In this document: positions 18,887-26,630 of the stretch, piece after piece
Layout: each line of letters starts with the position of its first letter
Position numbering within the stretch: position 1 is the first letter of the stretch
Assembly: GCF_001435815.1 (NCBI RefSeq)
Contig: NZ_AZFV01000008.1
Span: 40,129 to 104,128, forward strand
Reading direction: 5' to 3'
Length of the DNA stretch: 64,000 nt
DNA from: Companilactobacillus nantensis DSM 16982
Lineage (GTDB): Bacteria; Bacillota; Bacilli; Lactobacillales; Lactobacillaceae
Notes under the pieces: generated by a model
The model's database searches: none
Told to the model about the DNA's origin: nothing
The model's input: the letters and a program-made list of their open reading frames with translations, nothing else
Position numbers and translations under genes: made by a program

Positions 18887-19075
18887 CTATTTAATCATAA
18901 ATGCTCCCACAACTAGGCAAATGACACCGATAATCAAAGAAGAATAGACACCCATAAAGACATAAGGCTGAGGATTTTTAACATTCTTTTTTATATTGAA
19001 GTACATCTTTCGACCAACATAGATTTGATAAATTCCCATTAAAATAACCACGATACCAATCATTTCAAGTCCCAT
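18887..19075 (-). CDS. Small two-helix membrane protein
   Basis: This 62-residue protein is almost entirely two hydrophobic helices (about 3-20 and 40-60) separated by a basic stretch YVGRKMYFNIKKNVKNPQ. The layout resembles the proteins at 19120 and 26220: helix, aromatic/basic linker, helix. AAGGGGG precedes the start. I recognise no family. Its position in an island with immunity-like proteins and an Xre-type operon suggests an envelope role, but nothing in the sequence proves it. Confidence 0.65.
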   Translation of the reverse strand: MGLEMIGIVVILMGIYQIYVGRKMYFNIKKNVKNPQPYVFMGVYSSLIIGVICLVVGAFMIK

Positions 19076-19119
19076 GATGATGCCCCCTTTTCTTAATCAT
19101 AGGCTATTTTCAGACATGA

Positions 19120-19317
19120 TTAAATCCATTTGAAAATAAGATCAAAACTGAGAAAAATTAGGACCATTCCAAACGTTGAGCCAAACAACAGCAACAATCG
19201 AGCAATCCTAGGAAACTTATTCTTTGGTTCCCTCCTAATTTGAAAAAACGACTTTATCGTCAAAAAAATCTCCATACAGCCAAAAAACATTGCAAGAAAA
19301 GCAAGAAAATCAGACAT
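19120..19317 (-). CDS. Small two-helix membrane protein
   Basis: This protein is 65 residues from the ATG at 19317 (MSDFLAFLAMFFGCMEIF). A longer frame reaches 19377, but the extra N-terminus is polar and has no better ribosome site. Two hydrophobic helices (about 3-22 and 40-62) flank a basic linker IKSFFQIRREPKNKFPR. It resembles its neighbour at 18887 in layout and linker. No family is recognised. The upstream terminator at 19398-19439 separates it from transcripts coming from the right. Confidence 0.6.
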   Translation of the reverse strand: MSDFLAFLAMFFGCMEIFLTIKSFFQIRREPKNKFPRIARLLLLFGSTFGMVLIFLSFDLIFKWI

Positions 19318-19397
19318 AATGGTCACTTCTTTCATCGAACTAAAACGTAATTCTTTAGCCCCTAAGTTAACCCACATAATAGTTTCAACCTGAACAT

Positions 19398-19439
19398 AAA
19401 AAAAGATTCAACCATAGACAAGCTGTCCATAATTGAATC
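19398..19439 (-). terminator. Terminator, minus strand
   Basis: GATTCAATTATGGACA pairs with TGTCTATGGTTGAATC with a GCT loop and two mismatches, followed by TTTTTTT on the minus strand. It would stop transcripts that have crossed R1 copies 9 and 8 from the gene at 19918. Confidence 0.85.
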
Positions 19440-19466
19440 GTTGTATTTATTATTATTTTGAAAATA

Positions 19467-19650
19467 TGTCGCCTCCAGAAGTAAGAAACTTAGGTCGCTG
19501 TGGGGACCGATTGGAGCCAAAGTACGGTCTCCAGTCTCGATTTTGAACTTCGCAAAGTACGCGAATTTCAAAAGTCGTCCCGTGGTGTAATGGCTAAAGC
19601 CATAACACCACCTTCACGGCGACCTAAATTCTTACTTCCTCCGGCTAGTT
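19467..19650 (+). repeat. R1 structured repeat, copy 8
   Basis: The closing stem GAAGTAAGAAacTTAGGTCGC pairs with GCGACCTAAaTTCTTACTTC. H2 is the TTTTGAACTTCGC subtype. H1 has an insertion in the loop (CCAAAGTACGGT), unlike most copies. H3 is ATGGCT-AA-AGCCAT. The neighbouring copy 9 is in the opposite orientation only 88 bp away. Confidence 0.9.
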
Positions 19651-19738
19651 TATTCTTTGTTTTGAATTGTGGTGTACTACTATTTGGCTTGGTTACTTTT
19701 TCGTAAATAACTGGAGTACCAAGAATTAAAGTATATAA

Positions 19739-19917
19739 CGCCGGAGGGAGAGCGGGATTTAACCAGCAGTGACAGTGGTGTTAGAACGGTGATTTCCCGT
19801 TCTTACTCCACGGACGTATTTTGAGATTTGCTAACTGTGCAAAGCTCAAAATCGAGGTTCGAGACCTTGGCTCGAACCGGTCCCACAGCAGGTTAAATCC
19901 CGCTCTCCCAGAGGCCC
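19739..19917 (-). repeat. R1 structured repeat, copy 9
   Basis: The closing stem GGGAGAGCGGGATTTAACC is a perfect 19 bp match with its partner. H3 is the longer GAACGG-TGATTT-CCGTTC form. Its left end in the minus sense directly abuts the stop codon (TAG) of the gene at 19918. Copies 8 and 9 face each other. Confidence 0.9.
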
Positions 19918-20109
19918 CTAAGAATTGAAATAGCTGGAAAAATTAAACATTGAACCAATTAACGAAACAGTACCGATAACTACCATTATCAGGGAAAGAA
20001 TACCTTGAATCGTACAGACATTATTCCACGGGAAGTCAGCTAAAAATGCAAGCCCCAAAATGCCGATCCAAAAGTATTTTCCTTTATAAAAATCACTATT
20101 GAATTTCAC
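19918..20109 (-). CDS. Small membrane protein, hypothetical
   Basis: This is a 63-residue protein with a GTG start (MKFNSDFYKGKYFWIGILGL). AAGGGGAAC lies about 5-8 bases before the GTG. Two hydrophobic segments (about 11-25 and 35-55) suggest a membrane hairpin. The stop codon is at the very edge of R1 repeat 9, so insertion of the repeat may have set the present C-terminus. It follows the GntR-controlled ABC operon by about 105 bp. A minus-strand direct repeat at 20182-20214 lies upstream of it. Confidence 0.5.
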   Translation of the reverse strand: MKFNSDFYKGKYFWIGILGLAFLADFPWNNVCTIQGILSLIMVVIGTVSLIGSMFNFSSYFNS

Positions 20110-20213
20110 ACTGGTTCCCCTTCCTTACCTTTTTATTAAATTGATAATACTACCAAAAGATATTTTTGTGCCAACTTCATCATCAACGTACGTTTTTCGC
20201 TCATGAACGTCAA

Positions 20214-20963
20214 TCATCGGTCTGTTTCAGCTTGATTTTCCAAAAGATATAGACCGCCAAAGATTGATATTAAAATACCTATCACGTCGACTAAGCAGAC
20301 GATTGGAAAAATATTATTTGGCACATCAGTATACCGATACATCCCGACTTTTGACATTTCTGTTAAAGTCCAAAAAATAATAGCAAGTGCTGCCGCTATA
20401 ATTAACAAGTTAAAAATTACGTAGAGTAACTTTTGACTTTTAATTTGTAAAAAGTCGTTGATATAATTCATCAATAAATGTACCAAAGTACTCCCCGTCC
20501 AAATCAGGACGACAGCTAAAAATATCAACGTTATATCCTTCAATAACAATTCAAACTGAATGTTATCATCAATTACCGTGTGGTAAAAAACATCATTACG
20601 CATGTAGTAATAAAGTGATCCCAGGAAAATAACCGATTCTATCAGACAGAAGTAAAAATAAATCAAACCAGATGTTAGTAAATTACTAAAATACAATTGG
20701 CTTTCCGATATTGGAATAAGTCTATATCTATTACTAGAAAGCACTTTCTCATTGAGGTTCACTAAAATAACGATACCTAAAATGAAAAATACTGTCGCAC
20801 TAATGATCATGAGTCCTTGCGGAAAACTACGGAAAAAAATCGAATCAAATTTCGTAATACCAATAATAATACCAACCAAAATTATATTAATGAGCAAAGT
20901 CAAATTGATGGGTCTGAATTTGCTCCAAATTAATTCTTTACTTACACCCAGAAGGCTACTCAT
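20214..20963 (-). CDS. ABC-2-like membrane subunit (third permease)
   Basis: This 249-residue protein has six hydrophobic helices and no large soluble domain. Its N-terminus MSSLLGVSKELIWSKF and the internal NRYRLIPISESQLYFSNLLTS match the permease-like proteins at 22495 and 21002 in the same operon. It is therefore one of three paralogous integral membrane components served by two ATPases. The substrate is unknown. GntR/YtrA-controlled transporters of this layout often respond to cell-wall stress or antimicrobial peptides. It ends the operon before a short gap. Confidence 0.8.
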   Translation of the reverse strand: MSSLLGVSKELIWSKFRPINLTLLINIILVGIIIGITKFDSIFFRSFPQGLMIISATVFFILGIVILVNLNEKVLSSNRYRLIPISESQLYFSNLLTSGLIYFYFCLIESVIFLGSLYYYMRNDVFYHTVIDDNIQFELLLKDITLIFLAVVLIWTGSTLVHLLMNYINDFLQIKSQKLLYVIFNLLIIAAALAIIFWTLTEMSKVGMYRYTDVPNNIFPIVCLVDVIGILISIFGGLYLLENQAETDR

Positions 20964-21001
20964 ATTAACGGACCATCCCTAGTCATTATTTTGTAGTGTC
21001 T

Positions 21002-21772
21002 TTAACGAATTGTTTCTGTCCATCTCTTTAAGAGATAGATATTTATTACTGTGAAAAGTGCAATCCATGCAAAAGTTATTCCAAGAATCAACCAAATAAC
21101 ATTAGTTAATTGTTGTAGCGAGGCATTCCCTTGTGAAGTGCTATAAATCATTTCAAAGAACTTTCCGGTTGTTAAATTGAAAACAATTAATCCAACCACC
21201 GTTATGACAATATAAAGGATAAAGCTAACAAACTTTTGACGTGCAAATGGTAAGAAAGAACTAATCCAATTGATCAAAAAGTGAATTAATGTAATTGCCG
21301 TCCAAAGTAAAACTGTACTAAAAATTAATAACAAAGTTATTTGAAAGAATGTCAACACGCTTAGTCCGTTCATAGATGCAGAACTATACATGCTTGAACC
21401 ACTCACAAAATAAATAATGTTTCCAATAATAGCTTCTAAAATTTGCAAATAAGTGAACGCAGCAAACGTTGTTAAGATATTACTGAAATACAACTTGGTA
21501 TCAGAAGTAGGAATTAGACGATAATTACTACTTGTAAATACTCGTTCATTACTTCGTGCTACCAAGACAAAGCCAACAAGATTAGCAATGATAATAGTGC
21601 AATAAAACGCTTCAAAAGAATGTTCTGGAATCAAAACTCCATCCCAGTTGCCGGTAAATATTCTCAACAAATCCAACACAACTAAAAAGATTAAATCAAC
21701 GATGACAATCCAATTCATCATGCGCCATTTATCACTCATTAAATTTCTAACTAAGCCCCTAAATTCAGTCAT
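21002..21772 (-). CDS. ABC-2-like membrane subunit (second permease)
   Basis: This 256-residue integral membrane protein has six predicted helices. It shares SSNYRLIPTSDTKLYFSNIL with its two paralogues in the operon. Its start ATG overlaps the stop of the preceding ATPase gene (ATGA), giving translational coupling and suggesting that this permease pairs with that ATPase. I see no extracellular domain. The function is export or envelope defence by analogy with YtrA-type operons, not shown directly. Confidence 0.82.
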   Translation of the reverse strand: MTEFRGLVRNLMSDKWRMMNWIVIVDLIFLVVLDLLRIFTGNWDGVLIPEHSFEAFYCTIIIANLVGFVLVARSNERVFTSSNYRLIPTSDTKLYFSNILTTFAAFTYLQILEAIIGNIIYFVSGSSMYSSASMNGLSVLTFFQITLLLIFSTVLLWTAITLIHFLINWISSFLPFARQKFVSFILYIVITVVGLIVFNLTTGKFFEMIYSTSQGNASLQQLTNVIWLILGITFAWIALFTVINIYLLKRWTETIR

Positions 21773-22479
21773 TTTGAAACACTTCCTTCATAAACCTGTT
21801 CATAATATTCTTCGACACCCAAGTGGTATTTCTCTTGGATAGCTTCAACAGAACTGACTTGGTAAATCGTCTTATCTTTGATAATAATCACATCATCTAA
21901 CAAACTAGCGATTTCAGTCACATAGTGATCACTAATAATAATGGTCGAATCATCATCTTTCCAACGAATAATACTGCTGATAATTTTCTTCCGTGACATA
22001 CTGTCGATACCACTTAATGGTTCGTCCAACAAATACAACTTAGTTTCACGTGCCAAAGCTAAAGCGATAATGAACTTACCTTTAGTACCTGTCGAGAGAG
22101 CTGATAGACGTTTATCATCCTCTAACTCTAAGAATTTAGCGATGTCCAAATACTTTGATTCCGAAAAATCAGGATAAACATTTTGATAAAATCTAACGAT
22201 ATCACCGATTTTAGTATTACGATTAAAACCACCTAATTGATCACTCAAACTGACGTTTTGTTTGATTTCACTTTTCTTCGTTGCACCGTCCACCGTTATA
22301 ACGCCTTCAGGTAGAGAATTAACACCTGCTATCAAGCGCATCAAGGTTGTTTTACCGGCACCATTCTCACCCAGTAACCCGATGATCTTGCCGCTGTTTA
22401 AATTCAAATTAATATCTTCTAAAATTGCTTTATTATTTTTCTTATAATTCAAATTCTCAATTTTTAGTAAATCTGACAT
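21769..22479 (-). CDS. ABC transporter ATP-binding protein (second)
   Basis: This 236-residue ATPase has Walker A GENGAGKTT (about 36-44), a signature-like LSTGTKGKFIIALALA in place of the usual LSGGQ, Walker B LYLLDEPLSGIDSMS and H-loop DHY. The LSTG variant and short length are typical of YtrB-like ATPases. It is very similar to the ATPase at 23240, and its start overlaps neither neighbour (15 bp gap from the permease upstream). The next gene is coupled to it by an ATGA overlap. Confidence 0.9.
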   Translation of the reverse strand: MSDLLKIENLNYKKNNKAILEDINLNLNSGKIIGLLGENGAGKTTLMRLIAGVNSLPEGVITVDGATKKSEIKQNVSLSDQLGGFNRNTKIGDIVRFYQNVYPDFSESKYLDIAKFLELEDDKRLSALSTGTKGKFIIALALARETKLYLLDEPLSGIDSMSRKKIISSIIRWKDDDSTIIISDHYVTEIASLLDDVIIIKDKTIYQVSSVEAIQEKYHLGVEEYYEQVYEGSVSK

Positions 22480-22494
22480 TTCAGTAACCCCCTA

Positions 22495-23247
22495 CTAATT
22501 AACTGTTTCTGATTTTTTATTCAACAAATAGAGACTAATAATGGTGAAAATCACAATCCAGATAACCATCATCGCCATACCAGAGTACATCACTCTGCTA
22601 ACGGCGGCGAAACTACTATCTAAATCGTTGATTCCCATAATTCGTAAGACATTACCTGTAATAAAGTTAACTGGTATCATAAATAACCAAATTACGATGA
22701 CTGTAACGATAATTTTGACAAAACTTTGATTTTTAAATGGTAGAAAATCATTGACCCAATCGATCAATAAATGCAGTGCTGTAATCGCTGCCCAAACGGT
22801 GATAATGCCTAAGATAAAAGCTACTAAGACTTCAGACTTGAACAAGTATTGTTGCACTGAATTGAAACTTCGAACCATGAAACCATCATATTTATTTGGT
22901 GCAACCGTAATGGATGCCAGATAAATAAGTATTTCTCCAACGATCAAATAAATGAGTCCGACAATTGAGGTCAACATATTGCTCGAATAAAGTGTGCCAT
23001 CACTGATAGGTATTAAACGATATTTATCATTAATATAAATTCGTTCATTCATCACGGCTATCACAATAACGCCAATCAAAACAGCTGAAAACGCGCTTCC
23101 TGTAAAACTAGTAATATTGGGTTGAGGCTGAATAGCTTTCCACAATTGAACAGCTATTAAAATGAGAATATGTATTCCTAAGATCAAACTGACAATTTTA
23201 AATTTATTTTTCAATAATCCTTTACTGACACGTCCTAGGCTACTCAT
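22495..23247 (-). CDS. ABC-2-like membrane subunit (first permease)
   Basis: This protein is 250 residues from the ATG at 23247. The frame extends further upstream, but the AAGGGGG ribosome site at about 23256-23262 and similarity of MSSLGRVSKGLLKNKF to the third permease fix the start here. It overlaps the end of the ATPase gene by 8 bp. Six hydrophobic helices and the NDKYRLIPISDGTLYSSNML motif are shared with the other two permeases. It is probably the partner of the first ATPase. Confidence 0.83.
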   Translation of the reverse strand: MSSLGRVSKGLLKNKFKIVSLILGIHILILIAVQLWKAIQPQPNITSFTGSAFSAVLIGVIVIAVMNERIYINDKYRLIPISDGTLYSSNMLTSIVGLIYLIVGEILIYLASITVAPNKYDGFMVRSFNSVQQYLFKSEVLVAFILGIITVWAAITALHLLIDWVNDFLPFKNQSFVKIIVTVIVIWLFMIPVNFITGNVLRIMGINDLDSSFAAVSRVMYSGMAMMVIWIVIFTIISLYLLNKKSETVN

Positions 23248-23968
23248 CATCCAGACCCCCTTCGTAGACTTTTTCGTAATACTCTTCAATTCCCAAATGA
23301 TTTTGTTCTTGAATATCTTCAACGGAACTCACTTGATACACCGTTTGATCTTTCAAAATAATGACATCATCTAAAAGACTGGAAATTTCTTTAACATAAT
23401 GTGAACTGATAATAATTGTTGAATCGTCACTCTTCCATTGAATGATACTTTTGATAATTTTCTTTCGTGCCATAATATCAACACCATTTAAAGGTTCATC
23501 CAATAAATACAGTGGGACTTGGCGAGCTAGTGTCAGTGCAATCACTAGTTTTTCACCCGTACCTGTCGAAAGATTAGCTATCTTATCATCACAAGGAATT
23601 TCTAAAAATTGCGCCATTGCTTGGTATTTTTCAAATGAAAAATCAGGATAAATGTCGATATAAAATTTCACAACATCTTTAACCTTAGTATTCTTTTCAC
23701 CCATACCTTTTCTAAAACTAACTAAGGAGTAAGTCATACTAACACATGATTTTCTTGCAGCTTTATTATCAATGCCAGCAACCGAGATTTGACCTGAATT
23801 CTTAGCCTTAACCCCAGCAATCAAACGCATTAACGTCGTTTTACCAGCACCATTAGCACCCAGCAGCCCGATAATTTTTCCATTATCTAAATTCAAGTTG
23901 ATATCTTTTAAAATTAACTTATTGTTCTTTTTATAATTCAAGTCATTAATTTCTAATACCTTACTCAT
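23240..23968 (-). CDS. ABC transporter ATP-binding protein (first)
   Basis: This 242-residue ATPase has Walker A GANGAGKTT, signature region LSTGTGEKLVIALTLA, Walker B LYLLDEPLNGVDIMA and H-loop SHY. It overlaps the GntR gene by 8 bp at its start and the first permease at its end, so the whole cluster is one operon. It is a close paralogue of the ATPase at 21769, indicating that an ATPase-permease unit was duplicated. Confidence 0.9.
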   Translation of the reverse strand: MSKVLEINDLNYKKNNKLILKDINLNLDNGKIIGLLGANGAGKTTLMRLIAGVKAKNSGQISVAGIDNKAARKSCVSMTYSLVSFRKGMGEKNTKVKDVVKFYIDIYPDFSFEKYQAMAQFLEIPCDDKIANLSTGTGEKLVIALTLARQVPLYLLDEPLNGVDIMARKKIIKSIIQWKSDDSTIIISSHYVKEISSLLDDVIILKDQTVYQVSSVEDIQEQNHLGIEEYYEKVYEGGLDDE

Positions 23969-24335
23969 GGCTGCCCTCCCGTTGATTAATATATTTATTA
24001 AAACTAGCTACAATCTCTGAATCATTCATATTTAACGAATGTAACTTGTCATAAGTTGCATCAAACATCTCTTTAACGATGTGTTCTTTCAACATTTCAA
24101 CAATTTCTGGATCTTCTGTTACGAAATTACCTTTGCCTCTTTGTGGAAGAATGACATTTTCCTCAGTCATTTCCTTAAGTGATTTTTGAACGGTATTAGA
24201 ATTAGCTGAAAATTGAACGGCTAACTGTCTTACAGAAGGCAATTGTGAGCCTAGTTCATATTCGTTGCTAATAATTTTACGATACAAGATATCCTTTATT
24301 TGGAGGTAAATAGGTATGTTATCAATGTATTCCAT
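23961..24335 (-). CDS. GntR-family regulator, YtrA subfamily
   Basis: This protein is about 124 residues, with an N-terminal winged helix (IPIYLQIKDILYRKIISNEY, then LPSVRQLAVQFSANSNTVQKSL) and only a short helical tail, the YtrA pattern rather than a full GntR effector domain. Two ATG codons are adjacent (24338 and 24335); the second has better spacing from AGAGGG. It begins the ABC operon. A possible operator, TAGTACACTAATACAGTAC at 24357-24375, overlaps the promoter region, with two GTAC blocks. YtrA proteins usually repress their own operon until cell-wall stress. Confidence 0.88.
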   Translation of the reverse strand: MEYIDNIPIYLQIKDILYRKIISNEYELGSQLPSVRQLAVQFSANSNTVQKSLKEMTEENVILPQRGKGNFVTEDPEIVEMLKEHIVKEMFDATYDKLHSLNMNDSEIVASFNKYINQREGSHE

Positions 24336-24387
24336 CATTTCACCCTCTTACTGTTCTAGTACACTAATACAGTACAACGGAAAAATT

Positions 24388-24421
24388 AAAAAAGCAATCG
24401 TTTCAGTGCGATTGTTTTATT
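24388..24421. terminator. Hairpin with flanking A and T runs
   Basis: GCAATCG pairs with CGATTG around a TTTCAGTG loop, with AAAAAA and TTTT flanks that allow termination in either direction. It lies between R1 copy 10 and the ABC operon promoter and would block read-through from the right. Confidence 0.7.
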
Positions 24422-24437
24422 TAATTTTTTATAAAAA

Positions 24438-24613
24438 TGCCGTCTCCAGAGCCGAGAAATAGTTCACTAGCTATGCGGACCGGATCGAGCCAAGGTCTCG
24501 ATCCTCGGTTTGAAGCCTTGCAAGCAAGTCTCCAAACACGCCCGGTGGTGTAAGGGCTAAAGCCCTAACGCCACTTTCACAGCTAGTGACTATTTCTCGG
24601 CTCTTCCGACTAG
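24438..24613 (+). repeat. R1 structured repeat, copy 10
   Basis: This is one of the clearest copies. The closing stem GAGCCGAGAAATAGT(T)CACTAGCT pairs with its partner across 23 bp with a single bulged T. H1 is GGATCGAG-CCAAGGT-CTCGATCC. H2 is GTTTG...TTGC-AA-GCAA...CAAAC. H3 is GTGG...AGGGCT-AA-AGCCCT...CCAC. Ends are TGCCGTCTCC and CCGACTAG. Confidence 0.93.
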
Positions 24614-24778
24614 GTTTTATATCTTTTATGTTTAGAAAACCTAATTCAAAATATTTGGCAAAACATTCCATGATTAAAGTCATACAAATCGTCAAGAAGT
24701 TATAAACTTACCTAACCTTTAACCATGCTATATTAGAGCAAATTGGGAATGAATATGATATGAAAGAAATGATCTATC

Positions 24779-25405
24779 ATGATCAAATTTGGCAAAAAAG
24801 TTACTTATCGTCCACTCTTTATTAGCTTATTTGTTGGTATTCTCGTCGGTTCTATCTTTGGATTGAATATTTCGCGGACACTTGGTATTCAAGTTGGTGG
24901 AATTTTATTCATACTGATAATGCTAGGACACTATCTGTTTGTTTTACCAATTATCTTTAATTATTGGGAATCGAATAACTTTTTCATCCGTTATAACGAT
25001 ATCAAGCCGCTTCATAATCGCCTTTTAGCTCTACTTTTACCGCATCACACACCAATTAAAGCTATCAGTAAGAAAGACATTAAACGTGTCTCGATTATTG
25101 GACTGCCACAACGAAGTTCTTCATTAACGTCGGAATTGATTCTTTCCGAAGAAGGTGGATTCATGTATAACTTGTTTTTAATGATTAACGAACCTGTCAA
25201 GGTTAGATTAACCATGAATGACAATAGTATTGTTGATTTAGATATCTCTCGAGATTACGTGAAAAAGCCTGAACAAACCTTAGCTAAGTTACATATTTTT
25301 TTAAAAGAATTCAGTTACAATACTTTGAATATTCCTACCGAAGTACGAGAAATAATTGATGCTCAAATAAAAGAAGACTACGATGATTTTTCAAAATCAC
25401 CATAG
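24779..25405 (+). CDS. FGKK-family two-helix membrane protein
   Basis: This 208-residue protein begins MIKFGKKVTYRPLFISLF. Two hydrophobic helices (about 12-32 and 38-58) are followed by FNYWESNNFFIRYNDI, a KKDIKRVSIIG strand and a terminal VDLDISRDYVKKPEQTLAKL segment. These match its paralogues at 30255, 30982 and 31705. The ribosome site is weak (GAAAGAAATG region), but the family start supports this ATG. The last codons form part of the following terminator hairpin. The family has no function known to me. Confidence 0.8.
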   Translation: MIKFGKKVTYRPLFISLFVGILVGSIFGLNISRTLGIQVGGILFILIMLGHYLFVLPIIFNYWESNNFFIRYNDIKPLHNRLLALLLPHHTPIKAISKKDIKRVSIIGLPQRSSSLTSELILSEEGGFMYNLFLMINEPVKVRLTMNDNSIVDLDISRDYVKKPEQTLAKLHIFLKEFSYNTLNIPTEVREIIDAQIKEDYDDFSKSP

Positions 25406-25416
25406 TCTTCTTTTCA
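25370..25416. terminator. Bidirectional terminator overlapping a CDS end
   Basis: AAAAGAAGACTA pairs with TAGTCTTCTTTT, with inner pairing ATTTT/AAAAT. The left arm is inside the last codons of the gene ending at 25405, so stop codon and terminator coincide. It also serves the converging gene at 25432. Confidence 0.8.
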
Positions 25417-25431
25417 TACGTAATAGACATG

Positions 25432-25734
25432 CTAAAACCAGATTGGCAGCATCATTGTGGCTAAAGCAACACCATCATACTTCATTTCCTTACCCTTTAA
25501 TTGATTAAATAAGACAATTATCGACTTCGGAAAATCCTTACTATTGGCTAAATAACTGACTGTAATTTTTTTACACAATCTTGATGATACTAACTCCGGA
25601 TTGTGGTTCTTCTCTAATTCTTGAGCCGAATCCAGAATCATTTTTGCCAAGTCTGGGTGACGCTTAACTTCAGTATCACCATATGCTTTGCTTAATTGAT
25701 CCATCATCAAACTTACTTGTTCTGAATTTTTCAT
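25432..25734 (-). CDS. Bacteriocin immunity-like small protein
   Basis: This 100-residue, mostly helical protein lacks a signal peptide or membrane segment. Size, charge and helix spacing (VSLMMDQLSKAYGD, LAKMILDSAQELEKN, VSSRLCKKITVSYLAN) resemble the enterocin A immunity family, which protects producers of class IIa bacteriocins from the cytoplasmic side. That match is by eye and moderate. TAGGAG lies 8 bases before the ATG. It follows another immunity-like gene by 10 bp, forming a two-gene operon. No bacteriocin gene is nearby. Confidence 0.65.
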   Translation of the reverse strand: MKNSEQVSLMMDQLSKAYGDTEVKRHPDLAKMILDSAQELEKNHNPELVSSRLCKKITVSYLANSKDFPKSIIVLFNQLKGKEMKYDGVALATMMLPIWF

Positions 25735-25744
25735 AATATAACTC

Positions 25745-26092
25745 CTAACGTTGAGGCATGTGCTCGGATAAGCTATAAAATTGAAATTTATCGTTGAAAT
25801 CGCCCATATTCATCCCATTCCAACTTGCACTTTTGGAAAGATTTCCCAATTCTATCAACTCTTTTTCCTCATCCTTTGATAAAGTAACACGACTAAACCC
25901 TTCAACATAAATGTATTTAACTAAACGACTAATTAACACTGCCGGATCTTTAGCACTATCAATTTTTAAATAAACTTGCTTAAGTACATCCGTGATGTTC
26001 AATAAATAACTCGATTTTTCAGGACGTTTCATTAATGATTCATACAAAAATTGAATGTGTTCTTTAGCAACTGCTGTAATATCTTGTTTCAT
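25745..26092 (-). CDS. Bacteriocin immunity-like small protein
   Basis: This 115-residue helical protein resembles the enterocin A immunity family in size and pattern (AVAKEHIQFLYESLMKRPE, then LLNITDVLKQVYLKIDS and LISRLVKYIYVEGF). GGGAG lies 7 bases before the ATG. It is the first gene of a two-gene unit with the protein at 25432. The C-terminal tail FQFYSLSEHMPQR differs from its neighbour; in such immunity proteins the C-terminal half sets specificity. Orphan immunity genes like this let non-producers tolerate competitors. Confidence 0.65.
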   Translation of the reverse strand: MKQDITAVAKEHIQFLYESLMKRPEKSSYLLNITDVLKQVYLKIDSAKDPAVLISRLVKYIYVEGFSRVTLSKDEEKELIELGNLSKSASWNGMNMGDFNDKFQFYSLSEHMPQR

Positions 26093-26219
26093 TTTTAATC
26101 TCCCATTCGCAGGACACTAGTTTTAATATTAAATTAAATAAATCTGTTATGTTTTAAAGTACCCTGCAGCAATTCACACAAAATTTGAATCTCTAAAATA
26201 AACTAGTCGAAAGAATCGA

Positions 26220-26432
26220 TTAATTCACTGGACCAATAACAAAGAAAAGACAAATACCCAAAACTAGGAACCCAATTCCAAAAGCTAAACTATACCAAAC
26301 TGCTATGGCAGAAAAATTAGATGTCGTTTTATTGCCGTTATGCTGCAATATCTTCACATATTTAACTGAATTATATGCCTGATAAACACCAAAAATAATT
26401 GCTGCGAGACCTAAAATATAATTTAACATCAT
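26220..26432 (-). CDS. Small two-helix membrane protein under LytTR-type promoter
   Basis: This protein is 70 residues from the ATG at 26432 (MMLNYILGLAAIIFGVYQAY). The longer frame to 26630 runs through the promoter and has no good start, while GGGAG lies 8 bases before this ATG. Two hydrophobic helices (about 3-20 and 45-68) flank a basic linker SVKYVKILQHNGNKT, like the proteins at 18887 and 19120. Its promoter shares a direct repeat and extended -10 with those of the genes at 30255 and 33305. It is divergent from the kinase operon. Confidence 0.7.
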   Translation of the reverse strand: MMLNYILGLAAIIFGVYQAYNSVKYVKILQHNGNKTTSNFSAIAVWYSLAFGIGFLVLGICLFFVIGPVN

Positions 26433-26463
26433 TTTGAACACTCCCTTTTTGCTTCTTGACCTT

Positions 26464-26528
26464 AAGATAGCATCAGTTAAATTAATCTGAATCAAAATAT
26501 CTTGAAACATACTTTTTTTCTTCCTGAA
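26464..26528 (-). promoter_or_regulatory. LytTR-type promoter (copy 1) for the gene at 26220
   Basis: On the minus strand TTCAGGAA (26528-26521) and TTCAAGAT (26506-26499) are 22 bp apart, followed 29 nt later by an extended -10, TG-C-TATCTT (26472-26464). The sequence after the second repeat, ATTTTGATTCAG, also matches that in front of the gene at 30255. Paired 9 bp repeats two helical turns apart are the typical binding site of LytTR response regulators. Confidence 0.72.
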
Positions 26529-26630
26529 CGAATTCAAGAATAATTTTCCTTGTTTCACGATATCTTTATTCTTATAAAGAAGTTCTATGTAATAATTAAG
26601 ATATCGAATTAAGTTACTGGGGGCGGGCAA

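Noticed and set aside
24357..24378. Firm YtrA operator call
   Set aside because: The two GTAC blocks are suggestive but do not form a clean palindrome, so it is mentioned only in the GntR entry.
26433..26630. N-terminal extension of the small membrane protein at 26220
   Set aside because: It crosses the LytTR-type promoter, lacks a ribosome site, and the paralogue-like start with GGGAG lies at 26432.
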